Shown here: piece by piece, positions 22,690 through 33,297 of the stretch
How positions within the stretch are numbered: the first letter of the stretch is position 1
How the letters are laid out: the number at the start of each line of letters is the position of its first letter
Source: Schistocerca nitens
Lineage: Eukaryota; Arthropoda; Insecta; Orthoptera; Acrididae
DNA length: 64,000 nt
Reading direction: 5' to 3'
Assembly (NCBI RefSeq): GCF_023898315.1
Contig: NC_064616.1
Span: forward strand, 546,831,602 to 546,895,601
The notes under the pieces: generated by a model
The model's database searches: none
What the model was told of the DNA's origin: nothing
The model's input: only the letters and a program-made list of their open reading frames with translations
Translations under genes and position numbers: made by a program

Positions 22690-24030
22690 TTAAGAGTTGC
22701 ATACCAATTGGGGGGGGGGGGTCAGTAACTGACCTCAGTGAAGTTCTCAGGCTAAAACGCCTGTCGTGCTCAGTAGTTTATTTAATAAATACATGACATT
22801 TATCATAATTATAATTGCAGCAATCGACAATAAGAATAGCTTTTGGTTTACACTCATTGTTGAGCTATAGCGATTGTTATAACTGAAGGTGTAGCATGTC
22901 AACAACCACCACTCGCAGTCAACCGGTAAACAGTGTGGTGAGTGGGAGGTAATATCTTTGTGGCATTTGACAGAATGTACAAGAAGATGAAATTGACAGA
23001 TGACGAAATTAGAAATTTGCATGAGAGTTCAGACAATGAATTTAGCGGTGAACTATCAGAAAGCTCAAGCAGTGAAACTGAAGATATAGTCATGGAAATT
23101 TCAGATCAAGTAGTTTCTGACAGCAGCGAGTTGGATGAAAGTGAACAGGGCAAGTATTGATTTTTATTACGTTTTTCAGATATTTTGGAGTATATTAGGA
23201 TGTGTGTCTCTGTAGAGTGCTTAGTTTCCTAGTGTTCGGTTCTGTTTTCATATTTTTATAGATATTCAACCAACAAGAAGACGACCCAGGCCGAAAGCAC
23301 AAATTGATCAACTTGAAAAAGACATGGTGACCCCGTCAAGTATGATATGGAAGAGAAGCCCCTTACGTAAATCAAAGCAGGAGGTCTGTTGCTAACGTAA
23401 AGAGAACTCCGAAAGGAACTAAGCCAGGGATAAAAGCTGATACACCAGGTAAAGCTTTTCTCATGTACTTCGATGATAACATCCTGGATAACATTTTGAT
23501 GTGTACCAATCAAAAGCTTGGAAATCTTAGGGAATCATCTGAAGATATTTTCATTAAAAATTCGAAAGCATTTGAAAGGGAAGAAATTGTGTCAGCAATT
23601 GGAATGATATTGAACTGTGGAGTCCATAGACAGAACAAGGTCAGTTTACGTGGTATTTTTAGTAAAGAAATCTTTCCGATGTACCGAGCTTCATTTTTGG
23701 AGCATAGACTGAGGCTCTTACTGAAGTGCTTGCGTTTTGATGATGCTCTAACTCGAGCAGCTAGAAAACAGACCGACAAATCTTCTCCTATCAGGGATAG
23801 ATAGTAAATTTCCTGAGTTTTATAATCCTAGTGAGTGAGTCACAGTGGATGAAGAACTTGTGACCTTCCAGGGGCGATGCCCATTCAGGCTATATATTCC
23901 AACAAAACCAGGAAAATATGGAATAGAGGTGAACCTGTTATGTGATTCAGATACGAAACACTGCTTCGCTGCGGATCCCTACGCTGGAAAGCACGCTAAT
24001 GAGAAGAACCATAACAGTGGCCCTGAAATA

Positions 24031-25452
24031 CACTCCTGGAAATGGAAAAAAGAACACATTGACACCGGTGTGTCAGACCCACCATACTTGCTCCGGACAC
24101 TGCGAGAGGGCTGTACAAGCAATGATCACACGCACGGCACAGCGGACACACCAGGAACCGCGGTGTTGGCCGTCGAATGGCGCTAGCTGCGCAGCATTTG
24201 TGCACCGCCGCCGTCAGTGTCAGCCAGTTTGCCGTGCCATACGGAGCTCCATCGCAGTCTTTAACACTGGTAGCATGCCGCGACAGCGTGGACGTGAACC
24301 GTATGTGCAGTTGACAGACTTTGAGCGAGGGCGTATAGTGGGCATGCGGGAGGCCGGGTGGACGTACCGCCGAATTGCTCAACACGTGGGGCGTGAGGTC
24401 TCCACAGTACATCGATGTTGTCGCCAGTGGTCGGCGGAAGGTGCACGTGCCCGTCGACCTGGGACCGGACCGCAGCGACGCACGGATGCACGCCAAGACC
24501 GTAGGATCCTACGCAGTGCCGTAGGGGACCGCACCGCCACTTCCCAGCAAATTAGGGACACTGTTGCTCCTGGGGTATCGGCGAGGACCATTCGCAACCG
24601 TCTCCATGAAGCTGGGCTACGGTCCCGCACACCGTTAGGCCGTCTTCCGCTCACGCCCCAACATCGTGCAGCCCGCCTCCAGTGGTGTCGCGACAGGCGT
24701 GAATGGAGGGACGAATGGAGACGTGTCGTCTTCAGCGATGAGAGTCGCTTCTGCCTTGGTGCCAATGATGGTCGTATGCGTGTTTGGCGCCGTGCAGGTG
24801 ACCGCCACAATCAGGACTGCATACGACCGAGGCACACAGGGCCAACACCCGGCATCATGGTGTGGGGAGCGATCTCCTACACTGGCCGTACACCACTGGT
24901 GATCGTCGAGGGGACACTGAATAGTGCACGGTACATCCAAACCGTCATCGAACCCATCGTTCTACCATTCCTAGACCGGCAAGGGAACTTGCTGTTCCAA
25001 CAGGACAATGCACGTCCGCATGTATCCCGTGCCACCCAACGTGCTCTAGAAGGTGTAAGTCAACTACCCTGGCCAGCAAGATCTCCGGATCTGTCCCCCA
25101 TTGAGCATGTTTGGGACTGGATGAAGCGTCGTCTCACGCGGTCTGCACGTCCAGCACGAACGCTGGTCCAACTGAGGCGCCAGGTGCAAATGGCATGGCA
25201 AGCCGTTCCACAGGACTACATCCAGCATCTCTACGATCGTCTCCATGGGAGACTAGCAGCCTGCATTGCTGCGAAAGGTGGATATACACTGTACTAGTGC
25301 CGACATTGTGCATGCTCTGTTGCCTGTGTCAATGTGCCTGTGGTTCTGTCAGTGTGATCATGTGATGTATCTGACCCCAGGAATGTGTCAATAAAGTTTC
25401 CCCTTCCTGGGACAATGAATTCACGGTGTTCTTATTTCAGTTTCCAGGAGTG
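24031..25452 (+). mobile_element. Tc1-like element, intact copy C (1,422 bp)
   Basis: Same termini and length as copies A and B but in plus orientation, flanked by TA at 24029-24030 and 25453-25454. It interrupts the piggyBac transposase just after its first catalytic Asp block, so it is younger than that piggyBac. Confidence 0.95.
24275..25297 (+). CDS. Tc1-like transposase (copy C), 340 aa, closest to consensus
   Basis: Starts at the shared MPRQRGREPY; the frame above it (from 23942) runs through piggyBac coding and the terminal repeat and is not part of the gene. Paired helix-turn-helix domain at about residues 10-120; catalytic D155, D244 and E277 intact with 32 residues between the last two. 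Relative to the three-copy consensus it has a single private change (GRLAAC for GRIAAC). It is therefore the best candidate among the three for an active enzyme. A stop at 25297 is followed by about 155 bp of element tail. Confidence 0.92.
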   Translation: MPRQRGREPYVQLTDFERGRIVGMREAGWTYRRIAQHVGREVSTVHRCCRQWSAEGARARRPGTGPQRRTDARQDRRILRSAVGDRTATSQQIRDTVAPGVSARTIRNRLHEAGLRSRTPLGRLPLTPQHRAARLQWCRDRREWRDEWRRVVFSDESRFCLGANDGRMRVWRRAGDRHNQDCIRPRHTGPTPGIMVWGAISYTGRTPLVIVEGTLNSARYIQTVIEPIVLPFLDRQGNLLFQQDNARPHVSRATQRALEGVSQLPWPARSPDLSPIEHVWDWMKRRLTRSARPARTLVQLRRQVQMAWQAVPQDYIQHLYDRLHGRLAACIAAKGGYTLY

Positions 25453-25881
25453 TAGTTAGATGATTGATTGAAATGTCTAACTTGAAACAATCTGGAAGAA
25501 ATGTTACCATGGACAGAAAGTTCACTAACGTTCCACACGCATCTGATCTTTTGAAAGAGAAAATAACTACAGTTGGTACTATTAGAAGTGACAAACGCGA
25601 TGTTCCTATAGAACTCCGTCCTGTTTTTCAAAAGAAAGCTGCACCGGGAACAAACCGATTTGCCTTTAGTGATGATGCCACTTTAGTCAGTTACGTGCCT
25701 AAGACAGACAACATGGCGGCGAGTGAGTGACGTGCGGAAGCTTGGCTCGCAAGTTTACGTGAAATCTGGAGGTGTTTTAAGCAGTTAGGCTAATCTACAT
25801 ATACTAAAGCTGTATATCTACTGCCGAGTGTCGTATTTTACATCACATACTGAGCACCAATTACAAGGATTCGCACTTAAA

Positions 25882-26655
25882 ATGGAAAATCGCCGAACAA
25901 CGCGCAGTGCAGCCAACGGCCAGGCCGGCGACAGCACAGGCGTGGAGTCTACACCGGGAGCTGCGGCCGTCCCGCCCGGCATCGCTGACGTCGCCGCACT
26001 CGTGAAGGCTGAGGTGAGTGCCGCGCTGCAGGCTAAGGAGACGCTCGGGCTCGTTGTTCAAACCATCACTGATGCCGTCACTGCAGCAGTGACGGACAAA
26101 ATACAGAACACTCTGGAGGCGAATGCGAGTGAGATCCGTGCACTGAACACATCGTTAAAAGCAAGTGAGGAGAAAGCACGACTGCTCGAACAGAAATTGA
26201 TCGAGAAGACGGACGAGCTCGAACAATATCAGAGACGCAATAATCTCAGACTGTTCGGCATTCCAGAGAGCAGCAGAGAAAACACAGATGAACTTGTGAT
26301 AAATCTTGTCCAAGAAAAGCTAGGCGTGCAGGTGACTCTGAGTGACATTGACAGAAGTCATAGAGTGGGTCGTAGGTCGCCAGGTTCTACAAAACCAGGA
26401 CCTACAATAGTGAAATTTATGTCATATAGGAAAAGATCTGTAGTCTTCAGAGCAAAGAAGAATCTCGCGAAGTCGGGTCTGACAGTACGCGAGGATCTGA
26501 CCTCTGAAAGACTGAACATTCTGAAGAGCACGATTTCGAAATTTGGGCTGCAGAACGTATGGACAAATGACGGCAGGATAATGGTTAAGACCGAAAACGG
26601 AAAGAAAACAATTTGCAGTGTAAATGAACTCGAAAGCCTGTGCTTTAGAAGCTAA
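25882..26655 (+). CDS. LINE ORF1 protein (coiled coil, RRM-like), 257 aa
   Basis: RNA-binding chaperone-type ORF1 protein that would coat the LINE RNA. I start at MENRRTTRSAANGQAG (25882) rather than the Met at 25828, because the shorter leader gives a basic N-terminus typical of these proteins; this is a judgement. Residues about 50-75 are Ala-rich, 85-125 form a coiled coil (LKASEEKARLLEQKLIEKT), and from about 118 the L1-ORF1-like RNA-binding module begins (QYQRRNNLRLFGIPE, DIDRSHRVGR, TIVKFMSYRKRSVVFRAKK). The frame is fully open. ORF2 starts about 430 bp downstream. Confidence 0.8.
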   Translation: MENRRTTRSAANGQAGDSTGVESTPGAAAVPPGIADVAALVKAEVSAALQAKETLGLVVQTITDAVTAAVTDKIQNTLEANASEIRALNTSLKASEEKARLLEQKLIEKTDELEQYQRRNNLRLFGIPESSRENTDELVINLVQEKLGVQVTLSDIDRSHRVGRRSPGSTKPGPTIVKFMSYRKRSVVFRAKKNLAKSGLTVREDLTSERLNILKSTISKFGLQNVWTNDGRIMVKTENGKKTICSVNELESLCFRS

Positions 26656-26728
26656 ATCATATCTGATCTTGCTGCCACTAACCTGTATGTTTATATTGTT
26701 TACACTGTCAACTATAGCTTAACTACTG

Positions 26729-26885
26729 TATTATCAAATTGTTCGTTTCTCTACATAACTATTTTTTGTCTCTATTTATTTTTTCTCGTGTAGTTTTGTT
26801 ATTATTTGTATTATCATCTTTTCGTTTCTCTACATAACTTTTTTCATCTTTAATTATTTTTCTCATGTAGTTTTGTTAATTACTA
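26729..26885. repeat. Imperfect ~81-bp tandem duplication between LINE ORFs
   Basis: Two T-rich units, each with TTCGTTTCTCTACATAAC and a GTAGTTTTGTTA end, start near 26729 and 26810. It lies in the inter-ORF spacer of the LINE. Confidence 0.8.
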
Positions 26886-27085
26886 CATAAGGTGGTCTCA
26901 TTTCCATCCTTAATTGGCAACCCACTATCATACTTTGGTTGTTATCCTAATAAGCGCAATTAATATCACACTCTGTCGTAACGTGCAGATTACTCCCGTT
27001 GTGTTTAGCGAAATTACTTCCCCTGCCAGCCCACGGCTACTTCCAGAACCTTTGCAGACCTCGCTGACCTTGGCCGCAGATCCCG

Positions 27086-28458
27086 TTGCCTCCCTGGGGA
27101 GCCATCCCCTCCCCCTCCCGGCCGCTTTCACTGCACAAAACTGGGTGGACACTCCCTCACTTCCCCCCCCCCTTTCACACGCTTTCCGCATTCCTCATGC
27201 CAGACCCTCTTGTCACCGCTAACCACGACCCGCAAACATCGGTCGGCAGCCTCCTCGGGCAATCAACACCCGAACGCACCAAGCTGCATATTGCACATGC
27301 AAATGTCCAGTCTCTGCCAGCTCACTTCGACGAGTTCAAATATATATTTCAAACTGCTGATATACACGTAATACTTTTGTCAGACACTTGGCTGAAACCA
27401 AGTATTCGTACAACTTCCGTAAACCTAGATGGCTATATCTTTCTCAGGCACGACAGATGCCACAGACGAGGGGGCGGTGTAGGGGCGTACATACGCTCTG
27501 ATTTGTCACCTACAGTGCTACACACATCCGACAACAATATAGATAAACAAGAGGAATATATGTTCATTGACATCAAATTCCTTAACAGAAAGTGCTTAAT
27601 ATGTGTCCTTTACAAACCTCCTAAAGTAGGCGGGTTCGCCTGCTTCGAAACTGCCCTCTCTAGTCTCGAATCGTCATATGAACATGTAATTATAGCAGGT
27701 GACACTAACATTAATTTTCTGCGCAATAGTCCTTCCACTGAGAAATTCAAGAGAATGCTTTCTTCCTCAAATGTGACGCTACTTCAGCTGGCACCTACTC
27801 ATCACACGACTACCAGCCACACTTCCATAGATATATTCGCAACGAAATCTCCAAACAGAATAATCCGCACCTCTCAAATATCTGCGCTCGGCATGTCTGC
27901 CCATGACATCATTTTCATGACGTATTCACTAGAATGTCCTAGAAAGAAACAAAAACTGTCTACATACCGAGACCTCAAACGCATAAATTTTCCTGAACTC
28001 GAAAATGAGGCACAAGAAATAGTTTGGGCGATGACCTCTACTCCCCTCACGGACATAAACGACAAACTCCAGGATTTCACTAGCAAAATTACTCAACTAT
28101 ATGACAAATATGCTCCAATAAAAACCAGAAAAGTAAAAAGGCAACCTGCACCTTGGCTGACTGAAGAACTAAAAGAGCTCATGAATCTCAGAGACGCTGC
28201 ACATCGAGCACACAAGATACACCCTACACCTGAAAATCATACTGTTTACAAGCAGAAACGAAACAAAGTCAGTCAAGCGGTGAGAAACGCTAAGCTCAGG
28301 CATGCCCGTACATTAGCTGACAATAGATGTAGACCAGCTATCCTGTGGAAAAATCTCCGCAGTCTCGGTTTAGGCAAAATAAAAGTTGCAGAAAATCCCA
28401 TGGTCCCAGCTGAAGAACTAAACAGTTTCTTCACATTACCTACAACTACAATTGAACC

Positions 28459-28507
<49 letters not shown>

Positions 28508-30125
28508 ATTGATTACTTCATGGGGATGAATGACTGTAGCAAAGAAAAGTTCTATCTACAGCACGTCACTTGCAGTACTGTCAAGAAAGCCATAATGCGG
28601 ATTAGATCAGCATCTACTGGACATGATGGCATCACCATCCAGATGGTAAAACTTATTATTGACCAACTACTGCCCTCTGTAACAGACATATTCAACGATT
28701 CATTAATCACAAGTGTTTTCCCTGAGGCCTGGAAACTGGGACAAATTGAGCCACTGCCTAAAAAGGACATCGCCACAGCACCCTCTGACTACCGCCCCAT
28801 CTGCCTTCTTCCTGCACTATCAAAGGCCTTAGAATATATAGTTCATGACCAGCTCACCAACTACCTAACTACTAACAACCTACTAGACGACTACCAATCT
28901 GGTTTCCGTAAACATCGAAGCACAACATCCGCACTGATAAAGGTGACAGATGATCTGAAACTTGCCATGGACAGACAAGAAGCGACTATCATTTGCTTCT
29001 TAGATTTCAGCAAAGCATTTGATACTGTCGACTTCGACATCTTACTAGCCAAACGTAGCGGTCTAAATTTCTCACCAAGTGCAGCGCAATGGTTTCGCTC
29101 ATACATGACGTCTCGTCAGCAACGCGTCCTGTCTGGGAATATAAAATCACAATGGCGGCATGTAGTGTCAGGCGTTCCCCAAGGCTTAGTATTAGGTCCT
29201 ATACTCTTCTCTCTGTATGTCAATGATGTGTCATCGGTTCTGACCTATTGCAAATATCATATGTATGCTGATGACCTTCAGTTGTATCTAAGTGCGAAAC
29301 GAAGCAATATCAAGAAAGCTATTGAAAATTTCAATACTGACCTCGATGCACTGTCAAAATGGGCACAGGACATAGGTCTAAAACTAAACCCATCTAAAAC
29401 CCAAGCGGTACTTGTTGGTCACTCTAAGCTCATTAGCCCAAAACATCGGGAATCCGTACCATCTTATATCCTAAATGGAACAAATATTAACTTCTCTCCC
29501 TCAGCAAAGAGTTTGGGAGTTATAATAGATGAAAATCTAAATTGGACAGAGCATGTAACTGCAGTGTGCAAAAAAGCATCAGCATCCCTTCATGTCCTAC
29601 AAAATTATAAAAAACTCTTCCCTTTCGATCTGAAAAAGAAATTAGTACAAACGCTTATACTCCCAATCATTGACTACAGTGATATTATCCTACAAGGCCT
29701 CTCTCAGGAAAATTCGCGACGTCTAGAACTGGTCATGAATGCCTGCGTCCGATATATCTGTGACGTTCGACTTTTTGATCACATTTCACCAGCATATTCA
29801 AAATTGTGCTGGCTGCATGCAGACAAACGCAGAGATTTCCATACACTCTGTGTCATCTACTGCCTTATAAATGTACACTGTCCCTCATATCTCTCCTCGT
29901 CCCTAACGCTCATGTCCGCTCATGTCGGAACAACATGACAGAAACACACGTTCCCATTATAATAAAATCCTCTCTGTTCCACTGCATCGCTCAGTCACCT
30001 TCTCCAAGTCCTTTACAGTAGCAGGAACCCGACTATGGAATAACCTCCCTCGTTATGTTAGAGAACTTAAAAACACGTCCGGCTTCAGAAAACAGTTAAT
30101 GACGTATCTACTTAAGCAACAGTAA
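27086..30125 (+). CDS. LINE ORF2: endonuclease-reverse transcriptase, one frameshift
   Basis: Performs target-primed reverse transcription of the LINE RNA. A continuous frame runs 27086-29938; the true start may be the later Met at 27197 (MPDPLVTANHD). The APE-type endonuclease covers about residues 65-290 (LHIAHANVQSLPAHFDEFKY, SDTWLKP, IIAGDTNINF in place of the usual GDFN, SAHDIIF). The reverse transcriptase covers about 470-800 (YRPICLLPALSKALE, DFSKAFDTVD, SGVPQGLVLGPILFSLYVND, catalytic YADD at residue 727). A poly-A run (28461-28506) encodes about 15 lysines between the two domains. Near 29930 the frame shifts; the remaining C-terminus (RSHYNKILSVPLHRSVTFSK, RLWNNLP) is at 29940-30125. 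One frameshift is the only clear lesion. Confidence 0.88.
28461..28506 (+). repeat. A46 homopolymer inside LINE ORF2
   Basis: Forty-six consecutive A bases, read in frame as lysines, between the endonuclease and RT domains of ORF2. Surrounding codons are ordinary coding sequence on both sides. Confidence 0.97.
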
Positions 30126-30288
30126 TACCTTCCTCTGTACATGAATGCACTTCACCTCATTACTTCCCTCTTTCCCCCTCCTTAAATCTCCCTTCCCCAA
30201 AACTCGCTACACTAGTAAACATCTACTTTACACACCAAGATATTAATGTACATCTGCACAAATCTTCATTACTATTGCCAATTTTTCT

Positions 30289-30522
30289 CATGTTTATCAT
30301 TATTATTTGATTTTTTACTGTTATTATTATTGCTTTTATCATAATCTGTATGTATAGCACCTGTTGTAAAATACTGCCAGCATTTACTTTATTAGGTCTT
30401 AGTCATGTTTATCATTATTATTTGACTTTTTTTACTGTTATTATTATAGCTTTTATCATAATCTGTATGTATAGCACCTGTTGTAAAAATACTGCCGCAT
30501 TTACTTTATTAGGTCTTAGTCA
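30289..30522. repeat. ~116-bp tandem duplication in the LINE 3' untranslated region
   Basis: A unit starting CATGTTTATCATTATTATTTG and ending TTTATTAGGTCTTAGT occurs at about 30289-30403 and 30404-30522 with a few indels. Confidence 0.9.
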
Positions 30523-31565
30523 CTACTCTTTATTCATATTGTCACTAGAGTAATCTAATTTTCTCATTAAACTATTGTCATGGGGTAACTCTGATGTGTG
30601 AAATACTGCATGTGTGGAACACTGGTCCGATGTAAGAGAGGGCCTGATGGCCCTAATCTGATCAGGTTAAATAAATAAGAAAGGAAAGGTTGTTACAGTA
30701 CTGTCAACCCAACATCACTATATGAATGTGACGGAAGAGAAGCCAGACATCATCCTACTCTACAATTGTAGGATGTCAGGAGTGGATACATTCGATAAAT
30801 ATGTAAGAACGTACAGCTGCCGTCGAGGAACGCGTCGATGGCCAACGGTGGTGTTTATCAACTTGATTGACATTGCAGCATATACTTCATATGTTTTATT
30901 TCATGATACATACAAGGAATGGACAAATAATTTGCCGACAAAGGGTTCTGGAAGGAAGAAGTACCTGAAAGATCATGCTCGTGAACTGTGTGACCTCAAC
31001 ACCAAAAGACGCGCTCAAAATGCTCTTGGCCTACACTCAAAATACACTACAGCGTTATCAACTTTTGGGTATGAGTGTAATCAAAATCAAGGTGCTGTGA
31101 GCAGAGGAAACAACGTTTCGGAGCGGCGACGGGAAGTAACACGTGCAGCTGTGCATAATCTGCCAAAGAAAGGACGCTGTTACATATGCACCAGAAGCAA
31201 AGACTGTAAGTACATGAAGACTTGCACTTCTTGCAGGAAGTATATCTGCCCTGCACACACCAAGAAAGAAGAAGTAGTTCATATTGTAAAGTGTTCTGAA
31301 TGTGAATCTGAGTAATCCTTGTAATTGTGAAATTAATACAAATAAATGTAAAAAAAATATTTATTCATTACTAAAAATGTCCCAGAAACCCTTTCCCAGT
31401 AATAATAATCAAGATTTTCATCTTCTCATCTGCCAAAATTTTGGAAATACATAAGTAATGGTATTTATCCTAGATAGAGAATGTGTGATGGTTGTGGGGT
31501 CAGTCGCTGATCCCTCCCATTGGCGTTGGCCAGTGAAACATACAGCATTGGTATGCAACTGTTAA

Positions 31566-33297
31566 AATTAAATAATTTTGTTTAAATAATTTTGTGTACA
31601 ACTACCAATATATGCAAATGGTCTGTTTTATGTGAAATGTTTGTTTGCTGTTATGTAAACTACTGACCTTCACTTAGGGTTCTTAGTTATTTTGTATGTA
31701 AAAGGTGTCGTGGTTCCCCTCGGGAACGGAACTGTGTTGTGCACGCAAATTGTGGTCGGCCTAGGTAGAAAAGGTGGAACCAAGAGTCAGTCGGGGACGA
31801 GCCACTAAACTATCAACTGCTCGAGTAAAAGTTGTGTATTGTGTTGGTTCCGATAGAGACTTTTTCTGACGCTATCCAATGCCTCGGATGGATGGATAAA
31901 TAGCTGGAACTATTCTGGAATTGATATCTATCATCACCACGAAGAAATGACAGAGTCAGGCAAATCTACCTGCAGATTCACCTACCAACATGCAATTGCC
32001 ACCACATTGAGCTATCACTGTAATGGAACACTACAGTAATGTACAGTGAAGGATCAGCTCATAGGATGTTATAGTGTACTTGAATATAAGGTTCCTCTCC
32101 GTTGGAACTAAAGTGATTAACGAGTGTGCTTTATTGAAAGCATATTAAAATTAATATGGCAATAGAGGGCGCTAACTTTAATATTTTTTCTTGAAAGGAT
32201 CTTACAAATACCTCAATTTTGTGTTTCAATGCAGTAAAAGTCCAGAACTGCAACTGTTGAGAGTTATATGTTCATGCTTGCTAAGTGCTTGTTTCACTGA
32301 TGTAATGAAAGTGTGTTTAGTTTGCTCTGCTACAGTGGTCAAGATTAAGCCCCCCCCCCCCCTCCCCACCATTGAAAGGAGTTCAAATACACAACAATAT
32401 TTACTTATAGAAAGTGTCAATTACTCTTGTTATTCAAGTCAACTTCTGTACAATATTGGGTACCTCTTGTGTATTAAAATTGCATATTAATGTCGTAACA
32501 GGATCCACAGTTTTTCTATTGTGCTCATGCTACATAACGATTAATAGAAAGACAACTATCTATGAAAACAGTAACTTCTTTATTCAAAAGACAGTGAGAA
32601 GTGATATATTAGTGAACTCCATTTAATTTTCATTCTAAGTAGAAAGGTGTTTAGTAGTGAAAGACTTAATCTATGTACAGCAACTAATTTTGCTGTGAAC
32701 CATATCCATATTTCATGTCAGATAGGAAATTGTTTGAAAAGTAATACTAAAACTATGTCCAATTTACGATTCCACAGTAAATATTAATAGTAGCGTTATT
32801 GAGACAATTCAGTTTGACTAAGACCTCAAGGTAACAGTGTGTTTTGTTATCTGTTATATTTATGCAGATATTTCGTTCTGTTCTCTTAACTCCAACCTTA
32901 ACGTGAACATACTGTACTCAGGTGCCAGAGTTCATTGCACTCGCGTGTGGCAGAGTATAGGTTGTGTTTGTCCGTTAAAGTTACTCGTACCTATTTTCTT
33001 GAACAAGAATGTCAGTCATTCTCTTGCCTAATTAGGCTGGGGACCGTTTTCTTTATTCTTTGAACAGTGTATCTGTGTAAAATATTTTTTGTTACTGTTT
33101 AAATATTTACGTAATTCTGACTTTCACTTCCGATAAGCCACTTCCGTTAGGTACAACATGGTCAACATAATAATATTCCTCTCAGAGGGTAACACTGCTC
33201 TGTTGCTTTATACCATAATTGCTTTAATAATTTTCTTTCACGACCCGACTCCAACTTTAAGTTTATGGTATAGCAATAGCACACAGTAGTGTTATAA
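31566..33297. other. Unassigned AT-rich sequence; possible LTR material
   Basis: No protein motif on either strand. A C13 run lies at about 32350-32362. Near 33155 TACAACATGGTCAACATAATA could be an LTR end followed by a TGG-type primer site for the gag relic that follows, but no LTR pair was found. Confidence 0.3.

Larger units (their letters stand above)
25704..30675 (+). mobile_element. LINE (CR1/L2/Daphne-like), nearly full length
   Basis: A two-ORF non-LTR element about 4.97 kb long. It starts ACAGACAACATGGCGGCG, a GC-rich leader, and ends with a small hairpin (AGGGCCTGATGGCCCT) then CTGATCAGGTTAAATAAATAA. Such short-repeat 3' tails are typical of CR1/L2-type LINEs. TAAG occurs on both sides (25700-25703 and 30676-30679) and may be a 4-bp target duplication. 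It sits inside the piggyBac transposase, whose frame resumes immediately after. The clade is inferred from the endonuclease and RT motifs and the tail. Confidence 0.85.
22942..31315 (+). pseudogene. piggyBac transposase, split into four pieces
   Basis: Piece 1 (22942-23150): acidic Ser/Glu-rich N-terminus, then a probable short intron ending ..TTTTTATAG at 23261. Piece 2 (23262-24030): GKAFLMYFDDNILDNILMCT, LRLLLKCLRFDDALTRAAR and, after a stop-riddled gap at 23800-23840, VDEELVTFQGRCPFRLYIPT with the first catalytic Asp. Piece 3 (25455-25703): GRNVTMDRKFTNVPHA with the second Asp, and VGTIRSDKRDVPIELRP. Piece 4 (30686-31315): CRMSGVDTFDKYVRTYSCRR with the third Asp, then a Cys-rich zinc-finger C-terminus (CYICTRSKDC, CTSCRKYIC). 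The stops near 23804 and the two insertions make it inactive; the three catalytic Asp are all preserved. Confidence 0.9.
22694..31561 (+). mobile_element. piggyBac element with two nested insertions
   Basis: Both ends are bounded by TTAA (22690-22693 and 31562-31565), the piggyBac target duplication. The inverted termini share AGTTGCATACCAAT from the second base inward. Just inside them are imperfect palindromes: GGTCAGTAACTGACC at 22720-22734 and GGTCAGTCGCTGATCC at 31499-31514. The transposase is on the plus strand and is interrupted by Tc1 copy C (24031-25452) and a LINE (25704-30675). Removing those leaves roughly 2.5 kb, a usual size for piggyBac. Confidence 0.9.
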
